DNA of 6,221 nucleotides from Pseudomonadota bacterium (GTDB lineage Bacteria; Pseudomonadota; Gammaproteobacteria; Burkholderiales; Gallionellaceae). Numbering within the stretch: the stretch's first letter is position 1; each line of letters begins with the position of its first letter. The DNA lies in assembly GCA_021847165.1 (NCBI GenBank), contig JAJZUH010000122.1, positions 1-6,221 on the forward strand, in the 5' to 3' direction. A program made the translations under genes and the position numbers. This document shows positions 1 to 5,301 of this stretch, piece after piece. The notes under the pieces were generated by a model. That model saw only the letters and a program-made list of their open reading frames with translations. It was not told the origin of the DNA and did not search any database.

Positions 1-1310
1 CGGGTCGCCACGCAACGCGCGAGGGAGGTCTGGAACGGCTCTTGCGCCGTCCAGTGCAGGCGATAGCGCAAACGGTAACTGGAGCCTGCCGTCGCTTTTT
101 CGCGCGGGACCCACATGGCGCCGATGTTGTCGTAAATCTCCTCGTCCGTGGGTTGTTCGACCAGTTGCACCGAACCCTCACCCCAGCCTTCGAGCGGCTC
201 GACCCACAGGCCGGGACGGCGCTCGTAATGCACGGCATCCAGGTATTCGCCGAATTCGCGTTCGCGCTGCATCAGGCCGAATCCGCGCGGATTGTTGTCG
301 GCAAAGGCCGATACGGTGATGCCGTCGGGTGCGTTGAGCGGGCGCCAGATGTGCTCGTTGGCGCCGGTCCACAGTGCGAGGCCGTCGGAGTCGTGCACTT
401 CCGGCCGCCAGTCTGTCTGCTTGGTCTTGTCTCTTCCGGAGAACCAGTACATCGAAGTGAGGGGCGCGATGCCGAAACGGGCAACGTCGCGCCGCAGGAA
501 CAGGTTGGCTTCGACGTCCATCACCACGCCTTTTTCCCGGGTCAGGACGAAGCGGTAGGCACCAGTGATGCTCGGGCCGTCGAGGAACGCATAGACGACC
601 ACCGAATTGGATATGCCGCTGGCAGATTCAAAATAGAAGCGGGTGAATACCGGGAATTCCTCCGTCTTGCCGAACTCCACCGTATCGATGGCGATGCCGC
701 GTGCCGACAGGCCGTACTGATACTCGTCGCCGATGGCGCGGAAGTAGGCGGCGCCCAGGAACGCGGCCCAGTCGTTATGCTGCCAGTCGAGGTGCGACTG
801 ATCGCCGAGACGGGTTTCCTGGATGCGGAAGCCGGCGAAGTGCGTCTGCGGTCCGAGGCGCTGGGCTGGGCTGTCCGCCGGCATGTCGAAGTGGCGCTTG
901 TCGAACAGGATCTCGCGCGCCAAGGTGTGAGGCTGTTTATCGTTCAACGCACCGTCAAGCCGGTACATCCTGACCGAGTCCTGGAAAAATCGCCCCGGGT
1001 GGAAGAATTGCACGGGGTACTGTCCGGGGCCGCCGGCGAAGAGCGCATCTTCCGGCTTGAAGTGGATCTTGCCGTGCGCCTCCCAATCGATCTGTTCCAG
1101 GATATCGCGGTCCGGCTGGGGATCGGGCTGATACGGCTGCCTGGACTGGCGCCGCGCTTGTTCGACCAGCCCCGCCCAGGAGAATGGCGCGGCCGCGCCC
1201 AGCGCCAGACCGGATTCGGCGGCCATGGCACTGGACCAGGGCAATGCGGTGGAAGCTGCGGCGCTGGCCAGCAGGCCGAGAAATTTTCTGCGGTCGAATT
1301 CGGAAGACAT
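1..1310 (-). CDS. opgD: Periplasmic glucan biosynthesis protein, OpgG/OpgD family, Tat-exported (3' end outside window)
   Basis: This protein acts in the periplasm on osmoregulated periplasmic glucans made by OpgH, shaping backbone length or structure. The family has recently been linked to beta-1,2-glucan hydrolase activity. The 436 visible codons begin with a Tat signal: DRRKFLGLL at residues 6-14, a hydrophobic stretch to about 28, and a likely cut after AMA (28-30). Family blocks follow: FLGAAYFRA (184-192), YQYGLSARGIAID (197-209), APLTSMYWF (282-290), HDSDGLALW (306-314), NNPRGFGLMQR (339-349) and RPGLWVEP (365-372). Relatives are roughly 500-550 aa, so about 100 C-terminal residues lie off the left edge. 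The ATG is chosen because the Tat signal starts right there; a weak GAG sits 6 nt upstream. It lies 52 bp downstream of opgH and is probably co-transcribed. The Tat signal favours OpgD over the Sec-exported OpgG, but the D/G split is not certain. Family assignment is firm. Confidence 0.9.
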   Translation of the reverse strand, partial: MSSEFDRRKFLGLLASAAASTALPWSSAMAAESGLALGAAAPFSWAGLVEQARRQSRQPYQPDPQPDRDILEQIDWEAHGKIHFKPEDALFAGGPGQYPVQFFHPGRFFQDSVRMYRLDGALNDKQPHTLAREILFDKRHFDMPADSPAQRLGPQTHFAGFRIQETRLGDQSHLDWQHNDWAAFLGAAYFRAIGDEYQYGLSARGIAIDTVEFGKTEEFPVFTRFYFESASGISNSVVVYAFLDGPSITGAYRFVLTREKGVVMDVEANLFLRRDVARFGIAPLTSMYWFSGRDKTKQTDWRPEVHDSDGLALWTGANEHIWRPLNAPDGITVSAFADNNPRGFGLMQREREFGEYLDAVHYERRPGLWVEPLEGWGEGSVQLVEQPTDEEIYDNIGAMWVPREKATAGSSYRLRYRLHWTAQEPFQTSLARCVAT

Positions 1311-1333
1311 GGAGATCTCGCTGCTCGTTCGAA

Positions 1334-1357
1334 AATGCCGGTATGAGGACCGGCATT
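1334..1357 (-). terminator. Intercistronic hairpin between opgH and opgD
   Basis: This is a perfect inverted repeat: AATGCCGGT at 1334-1342 and ACCGGCATT at 1349-1357, with a 6-nt loop. On the transcribed (minus) strand the stem ends in a short T run (ATTTTC). It starts 5 nt past the opgH stop codon and ends about 23 nt before the opgD start. With 5 G/C pairs in 9 and only four T in a row, it looks more like a partial terminator or an RNA-stabilising 3' hairpin than a strong terminator. The repeat is seen directly; the role is inferred. Confidence 0.5.
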
Positions 1358-1362
1358 CTAGC

Positions 1363-3249
1363 TTATGCCCAGGCGCGCGCCAGCACGTAGGGAGTGGATC
1401 GCTCCTCGGGAGTGAGCAGCCAGTGGTTGCGGCGCAAGGAGAGCCCCCACCTGGATTCGCTCGTGAACACGGTGATCGGGACGGCCAGCAACAGCGGCAG
1501 CCCCACCGGCAACAGCCACCACACGGCATTGCGCTGGAACAGGAAGATGGCCAGCAATGCCGCTGCAACGATGGCCATGACCGGCATGAAACGGCGCAAT
1601 GCGTCGCGCCACTGGACCGATTGAGCCTCGCGGCTGGGAGATTTCCATTCCAGATTCAGGCCGGTCAGCGCGCCGATGACGAACAGGGTGTGGGCCACCA
1701 TGCGGATCGGCGCCTGCAATGCCGACAGCCCGGCTTCGAACAGGGCGCTCTTGATCAGTGCCGCACTGCCGCCGTATGCCGCCTGCTCGCCATGCTTCAT
1801 GATCGCCACCACAGCCAGGACCCTGGGCAGGAACAGCATCGTCAACGTCAGCGTCCACAGCAGCCCCAGCGTGGATGAAAGACCCAGCCAGGGGAACATC
1901 AGTGCGGGGGCATGATGGTCCAGCAGATGCAGACCCAGGCTGGTCAGCAGGAAGCAGAGCCACAACGGTGCCGAAACATAGGACATGGCTCCCGTGAACA
2001 GCATGGCACGGTGCACCGCCTGGAAACCCGGTTCGGTGATCAGGCGGAAGTTCATCAGGTTGCCCTGGCACCAGCGACGGTCGCGTTGCAGTTCTTCCAT
2101 CAGGTTGGAAGGCTGTTGCTCGTAACTGCCCTCCAGGTCGGTCGTCAGCCAGGTGTGATAGCCGGCACGGCGCATCAAGGCCGCTTCCACAAAGTCGTGC
2201 GACAGGATCTCGCCCGACAGGCCGCCGCGTCCCGGCAGCAGGTCGAGCGCGCAATGCTGCATGAACGGCTCGACGCGGATGATGGCGTTATGTCCCCAGT
2301 AATGGGATTCGCCCAGTTGCCAGAACTGCATGCCGGCGGTGAACAGGCGTCCGGCCACCCGTCCGGCGAATTGCTGCGCACGGGCATGCAGCGTGTGCAC
2401 GCCGCAAACGCGCGGAGCAGTCTGGATGATGCCGGCCTGCGGGTTCGCCTCCATCATGCCCACCAGCGTGGCGATCGATTCGCCGCTCATCACGCTGTCG
2501 GCATCGAGCACCACCATGTACCGGTAGTTGCGTCCCCAGCGGCGGCAGAAGTCCGCCACATTGCCGGCCTTGCGGCGGGTACGGCGCTGGCGCAGGCGGT
2601 AATAGATGCGGCTGCGGCCGCCCAGTTGCGCCTGCAGGTCCGACCAGGCGGCCAGTTCCTGCGCACGCAAATCCGGGTCGGAGGTATCGGAAAGCACATA
2701 GACATCGAACAGTGCGGCCGCCTCGCTGCTGGCCAGCGATTCGCAGGTGGCGCGCAATCCCGCAAACACGGCGGCGACCGGCTCATTGCATATCGGCATG
2801 ATGACGGCAGTGCGCGCATCGCGATCCAGGGTGCGCGGATCGAGCGCGACAAAGGGCAGCGCATGCCGGTCAGGATGAGACTGCACCCAGAAGCCCATCA
2901 TGGCAGTGACGAAACCGGCCGTCACCCAGCCAAACAGCACGACGAAGATGGCCAGCTGGATGAAGTGCAGGACAGGATGCACGCCGTTCGTGGACTGGGT
3001 ATGAAAGAGCAGGCTTGCCGCGATGGCCGTGCTGGCCAGCACGATGGCCACCAGCGCCGCTCGCCGCCGGGAAGCGGCGGCTTTCCAGTCTGGCGTTTGC
3101 TCATCCGGCTGTACGCTTCCCGCACGGAACAGCGCAAGCCACAGCCCGCGCCAGAACCCGGTCCATGGACGTGGCACCATGCTGCCACGACAGAGGGGAG
3201 GCGCCGTTCTTGTCGACCTGATTGCATTCGGGATATCGCAAGGTTTCAT
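1363..3249 (-). CDS. opgH: Glucans biosynthesis glucosyltransferase H (OpgH/MdoH), inner membrane
   Basis: OpgH is a processive inner-membrane GT2 glucosyltransferase that builds the linear beta-1,2-glucan backbone of osmoregulated periplasmic glucans from UDP-glucose and passes it to the periplasm. Visible GT2 marks: MPICNEP (151-157), DVYVLSDT (182-189), DAD (249-251), the SHD of GGLSGEILSHDF (350-352), and QRDRRW (388-393), the QxxRW motif. Two hydrophobic helices precede the catalytic domain (about 64-84 and 94-120). About six follow it (about 412-440, 450-480, 498-511, 512-534, 553-571, 576-597). At 628 aa it is shorter than the 847-aa E. coli enzyme, mostly at the cytoplasmic N-terminus (63 residues before helix 1) and the C-tail. 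The start is the first possible one: an in-frame TAG directly precedes the ATG, and no clear ribosome site is visible. An ATG at codon 24 (position 3180) is an alternative. It is first in an apparent operon with the opgD-type gene. Confidence 0.95.
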   Translation of the reverse strand: MKPCDIPNAIRSTRTAPPLCRGSMVPRPWTGFWRGLWLALFRAGSVQPDEQTPDWKAAASRRRAALVAIVLASTAIAASLLFHTQSTNGVHPVLHFIQLAIFVVLFGWVTAGFVTAMMGFWVQSHPDRHALPFVALDPRTLDRDARTAVIMPICNEPVAAVFAGLRATCESLASSEAAALFDVYVLSDTSDPDLRAQELAAWSDLQAQLGGRSRIYYRLRQRRTRRKAGNVADFCRRWGRNYRYMVVLDADSVMSGESIATLVGMMEANPQAGIIQTAPRVCGVHTLHARAQQFAGRVAGRLFTAGMQFWQLGESHYWGHNAIIRVEPFMQHCALDLLPGRGGLSGEILSHDFVEAALMRRAGYHTWLTTDLEGSYEQQPSNLMEELQRDRRWCQGNLMNFRLITEPGFQAVHRAMLFTGAMSYVSAPLWLCFLLTSLGLHLLDHHAPALMFPWLGLSSTLGLLWTLTLTMLFLPRVLAVVAIMKHGEQAAYGGSAALIKSALFEAGLSALQAPIRMVAHTLFVIGALTGLNLEWKSPSREAQSVQWRDALRRFMPVMAIVAAALLAIFLFQRNAVWWLLPVGLPLLLAVPITVFTSESRWGLSLRRNHWLLTPEERSTPYVLARAWA

Positions 3250-3331
3250 CTAGGGTGTCATGCAGTAATTGTCATGCCACCAAGGTGAGCAACTATCGTG
3301 CCGTGACCGGGCCAGACATTCACTGCCCTGA

Positions 3332-3358
3332 TTTATAGAACATTTGATGCCCGTCGAA
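3332..3358 (-). promoter_or_regulatory. Candidate promoter of opgH
   Basis: Read on the minus strand, a TATAAA hexamer lies at 3337-3332. A TTCGAC-like element lies at 3358-3353 with a 15-bp spacer. Transcription would begin near 3325, giving a leader of roughly 75 nt before the opgH ATG at 3249. The -10 is good, but the -35 and spacing are poor, so this is only the best candidate seen by eye. Confidence 0.3.
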
Positions 3359-3525
3359 CGGAAATTGCCCGTCTTGCTCCGCCATCACATGTCGCCTGGT
3401 AGCGACACAAAACGGGGACATATTCGGGTCGATGCGATAAGCGGGTGATCGCTAATGAAAATGCCCGTGTCGCCCACGGGAGACAGTGTCCGCATCGAAA
3501 CGAGTATCGACACATTGGAGCCGGA

Positions 3526-3645
3526 ATGAGCATTGAAACAATTCGCGACAGCGTGCGAGAATCCCCGCCGGGATTCGATCCCGCGAAACAGATTCATCAA
3601 CCCGATCGAGAATGCGCATGGACGAAACTGTCAAAGAAGACCTGA
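3526..3645 (+). CDS. Possible 39-aa ORF overlapping the microprotein start
   Basis: This short frame begins at ATG 3526 with a good GGAG ribosome site at 3517-3520 (5-nt spacing). It encodes a polar 39-residue peptide starting MSIETIRDSVRESPPG and ending KLSKKT. It has no membrane segment and no family I recognise. Its last 28 bases overlap the start of the 45-codon ORF in another frame, so translation of one could feed or hinder the other. The frame could also be chance, because it runs over strong inverted repeats (3542-3587) that look like RNA structure. It could be a leader peptide or nothing at all. Confidence 0.25.
   Translation: MSIETIRDSVRESPPGFDPAKQIHQPDRECAWTKLSKKT
3559..3582 (+). 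promoter_or_regulatory. Mutually exclusive hairpins in the microprotein leader
   Basis: GAATCCC (3559-3565) pairs perfectly with GGGATTC (3570-3576) across a CGCC loop. Alternatively, GGGAT (3570-3574) can pair with ATCCC (3578-3582) across TCG. The two pairings share GGGAT and cannot coexist. An outer stem, TTCGCG 3542-3547 with CGCGAA 3582-3587, encloses the first form and shares base 3582 with the second. The repeats are exact; a switching role is inference. No T run follows, so this is not a classical terminator. Confidence 0.3.
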
Positions 3646-3755
3646 AAGAGATCCAGGCCCAACTGAAAACCTTGAATAGCTACCTGAGGGTCATGCTGGT
3701 GTGCATCGCAGCCGTCACGGTCACCCTGGTGTCCGAAGTCGTGCGTCATTGGTAA
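3618..3755 (+). CDS. Predicted 45-aa single-pass membrane microprotein, unknown function
   Basis: I do not recognise this gene. The 45-codon frame ends with TAA at 3753-3755. Residues 2-24 form a charged, heptad-like helix (VKEDLKEIQAQLKTLNSYL). They are followed by a hydrophobic segment at about 25-39 (VMLVCIAAVTVTLVS) and a short tail, EVVRHW. This is the layout of a small bitopic inner-membrane protein with an amphipathic or coiled-coil cytoplasmic part that could bind a partner. A GAG at 3608-3610 lies 7 nt before the ATG. An in-frame ATG two codons earlier (3612) would add Met-Arg. It faces rhlE tail to tail across 63 bp and starts about 370 bp from the divergent opgH. The clear charge and hydrophobicity pattern argues for a real gene, but the short length leaves chance possible. 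Confidence 0.6.
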   Translation: MDETVKEDLKEIQAQLKTLNSYLRVMLVCIAAVTVTLVSEVVRHW

Positions 3756-3785
3756 ACGGCTTCCCGTCAACCGTTAGCAATACGT

Positions 3786-3814
3786 CGGCCCAGTATGCCG
3801 TGCACACTGGGCCG
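3786..3814. terminator. Hairpin between convergent microprotein ORF and rhlE
   Basis: CGGCCCAGT (3786-3794) pairs with ACTGGGCCG (3806-3814) over 9 bp. After a single A-C mismatch the stem continues as TGC/GCA (3796-3798, 3802-3804) to a 3-nt loop. It begins 4 nt beyond the rhlE stop codon and 30 nt beyond the microprotein stop. It could therefore cap transcripts from both sides. No T run follows on either strand, so it is not a canonical Rho-independent terminator. A 3'-end stabiliser is equally likely. Confidence 0.5.
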
Positions 3815-3818
3815 GGGA

Positions 3819-5183
3819 TCAGCCCGACCTGCGCACGAACAACGCGGGAATCTGCGCCTTGGGTTTGCCCGCCGGCGGCTCGACCGTTTTCTTCACCGGC
3901 TGTGCGGCGCTGGGGCTCGGTTCGTAAGGCTTGTCGAACCATGGATCATGGCTGGGCTTCTTCGGTGCGGAGGCGTGATGTTCGCGCCTGTGTTCGGATG
4001 CTTCGCCGCGCGGGGCACGGTGCGCCTTCGCAACGGGTTGCGGTGAGCTCACGCGCTCCTTGCTGATCTCCGTCTTGATCAGCTTCTCGATCTCCAGCAG
4101 GTATTTTTCTTCTTCCGGCGATACCAGCGAGATCGCGGTACCGGATGCGCCTGCACGGCCGGTGCGCCCGATGCGGTGCACATAATCCTCCGCCGCATGC
4201 GGTATCTCGTAGTTGATGACCATCGGCAAGCTGTCGATATCCAGCCCCCGCGCCGCCACATCGGTGGCGATCAGCACGGAGACCTTGCCCTGCTTGAATG
4301 CATCCAGCGCGTTCATGCGTTCCAGCTGGCTCTTGTCGCCGTGGATGGCATCGGCGGATACGCCTTCGCGCTGCAACTCCCTCGCCAGGCGGCTGGCCGT
4401 CAGCTTGGTCTTGGTGAAAACGATGACCTGTTTCGCATCGTCGCCCTGCAACAGCTTTGCCAGCAACTGATGCTTGTTCGCCTGCTCGACCAGATAGACC
4501 TTCTGCGTGATGTTCTCGGCTGAGGCATTGCTCCGCGCAACCTCGATCAGCGTCGGGTAATTCATGAAATCTTCGGAGAGTTTCTTGATCTCGCTGGAGA
4601 AGGTCGCGGAGAACATCAGGCTTTGCCGCTGCCTCGGCAACAGTGCCAGGATGCGCTTCAGCGCCGGCATGAAGCCCATATCCAGCATGCGGTCGGCCTC
4701 ATCCAGCACCAGCATCTGCACCTGGTTCAGCAAGACCGTCTTCTGCTCGATATGGTCGAGCAAGCGCCCCGGTGTCGCCACCAGGATCTCCACCCCCGCC
4801 TTCAGGTGCGGCGTCTGCTGCTTGATGTCCACCCCGCCGAACACCACCAGCGAACGCAGGTGCGTATGCCTGGCGTAGGTCTTGATGTTCTCCTCGACCT
4901 GGATCGCCAGTTCGCGCGTCGGCACCAGGATCAGCGCCCGCACCGGATGCCTCGCTGGCGAAGTGCTGGAACTGGCGTGCGGCAACAGCTTCTGCAGCAT
5001 CGGCAGCGCAAATGCCGCAGTCTTGCCCGTTCCCGTCTGGGCCCCCGCCATCAGGTCGTGCCCCTCCAGCACAACCGGGATGGCTTGTGCCTGGATCGGG
5101 GTGGGGGTGGTGTAGCCGGCTTCGGCCAGCGCCTTGAGGATCTCTGGAGACAGCTTCAGATCGGTAAAACTGACGTTATTCAA
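3819..5183 (-). CDS. rhlE: ATP-dependent RNA helicase RhlE (DEAD-box)
   Basis: This is a cytoplasmic DEAD-box RNA helicase that uses ATP to unwind short RNA duplexes. RhlE-type enzymes take part in ribosome assembly and RNA turnover. All core motifs are present and intact: Phe6 with TPTPIQ (26-31, Q motif), AQTGTGKT (48-55, Walker A), PTRELA (88-93), TPGR (137-140), DEAD (161-164), SAT (192-194), VIVFTKT (253-259), ATDVAARGLDI (306-316) and HRIGRTGR (336-343). After the two RecA-like domains comes a low-complexity tail (about 376-454) rich in Lys, Arg, His and Pro. It contains DPWFDKPYEP and probably adds RNA contacts. The start is TTG at 5183: the purine-rich GAAGAGAAG lies just upstream, the N-terminus fits RhlE relatives (VSFTDLKLSPEIL), and an in-frame TAA directly precedes it. 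It diverges from the flavoprotein gene and stands alone on its strand. Other DEAD-box subtypes are less likely. Confidence 0.93.
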   Translation of the reverse strand: MNNVSFTDLKLSPEILKALAEAGYTTPTPIQAQAIPVVLEGHDLMAGAQTGTGKTAAFALPMLQKLLPHASSSTSPARHPVRALILVPTRELAIQVEENIKTYARHTHLRSLVVFGGVDIKQQTPHLKAGVEILVATPGRLLDHIEQKTVLLNQVQMLVLDEADRMLDMGFMPALKRILALLPRQRQSLMFSATFSSEIKKLSEDFMNYPTLIEVARSNASAENITQKVYLVEQANKHQLLAKLLQGDDAKQVIVFTKTKLTASRLARELQREGVSADAIHGDKSQLERMNALDAFKQGKVSVLIATDVAARGLDIDSLPMVINYEIPHAAEDYVHRIGRTGRAGASGTAISLVSPEEEKYLLEIEKLIKTEISKERVSSPQPVAKAHRAPRGEASEHRREHHASAPKKPSHDPWFDKPYEPSPSAAQPVKKTVEPPAGKPKAQIPALFVRRSG

Positions 5184-5198
5184 TTATCTTCTCTTCAT
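5184..5198 (-). other. In-frame mini-ORF (Met-Lys-Arg-Arg-stop) abutting the rhlE TTG start
   Basis: On the minus strand, ATG AAG AGA AGA TAA runs from 5198 to 5184, and the rhlE TTG follows directly in the same frame. The AAGAGAAG inside it is also the likely Shine-Dalgarno site for the TTG. It may be a chance by-product of that purine-rich site, a tiny leader cistron whose stop hands ribosomes to the TTG, or an ATG start broken by a nonsense change or sequencing error. Confidence 0.35.
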
Positions 5199-5221
5199 CG
5201 TATTCTGGCTTGACGGGGTAC

Positions 5222-5250
5222 ATTATACGCTCCTGCGCCGAGACGGACCG
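5222..5250 (-). promoter_or_regulatory. Candidate rhlE promoter
   Basis: A perfect TATAAT lies on the minus strand at 5227-5222. A 17-bp spacer puts the -35 at 5250-5245, which reads CGGTCC and is a poor match to TTGACA. The predicted transcript start near 5215 would give a leader of about 30 nt before the rhlE TTG. The -10 is convincing. The weak -35 suggests low strength, help from an activator, or another sigma factor. Confidence 0.5.
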
Positions 5251-5273
5251 CGACTGTCATGAAGCCGTATAAT
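5244..5273 (+). promoter_or_regulatory. Candidate flavoprotein-gene promoter
   Basis: A perfect TATAAT lies at 5268-5273. A -35 at 5245-5250 (GGACCG, 17-bp spacer) or 5244-5249 (CGGACC, 18-bp spacer, matching GAC of TTGACA) is weak. The predicted transcript start near 5280 leaves only about 20 nt before the ATG at 5302. The -35 area is the same stretch used by the rhlE promoter on the other strand. Confidence 0.5.
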
Positions 5274-5301
5274 CACCTGCTTTGATTGAGACTTTTCCCA
5301 C

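Larger units (their letters stand above)
3250..3617. other. Intergenic region rich in short inverted repeats
   Basis: This 368-bp stretch lies between the divergent opgH and the 45-codon ORF. It holds no ORF that resembles a known protein. Hairpin-forming repeats are frequent: TGTCGC/GCGACA (3390-3395, 3402-3407), GCGAT/ATCGC (3434-3438, 3448-3452), CCCGTG/CACGGG (3464-3469, 3475-3480) and GAATCCC/GGGATTC (3559-3565, 3570-3576). The last is enclosed by TTCGCG/CGCGAA (3542-3547, 3582-3587). Read on the minus strand, the 3464-3480 hairpin is followed by GCATTTTCATT, so it could also stop leftward transcription. Apart from the candidate opgH promoter and a possible 39-codon ORF, I can assign nothing else here. 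Confidence 0.6.

Noticed and set aside
42..1346. 434-codon plus-strand open frame opposite the opgD-type gene
   Set aside because: It lies wholly antisense to a gene with clear OpgG/OpgD motifs and a Tat signal. Its translation shows no recognisable domain. Long antisense frames are common in GC-rich coding DNA.
1912..3288. 458-codon plus-strand open frame opposite opgH
   Set aside because: It is antisense to an unmistakable GT2 synthase. Its composition (rich in His, Gln, Arg, Ala and Gly) is that of a shadow frame, with no domain visible.
3390..3480. Possible tRNA or CRISPR-like repeats among the short hairpins
   Set aside because: The stems do not assemble into a cloverleaf and no TTC-loop or anticodon arrangement is seen. 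The hairpins differ in sequence and spacing, so they are not a CRISPR array.
3333..3600. Two minus-strand frames of 66 and 71 codons in the intergenic region
   Set aside because: They have unusual residue content, no convincing ribosome site and overlap each other in different frames. They also run through the inverted repeats, so chance is the simplest explanation.
3570..3600. Possible transposon end or attachment site at the nested inverted repeats
   Set aside because: No transposase or integrase lies nearby, no flanking direct repeats were seen, and the repeats are short and local, which fits RNA hairpins better.
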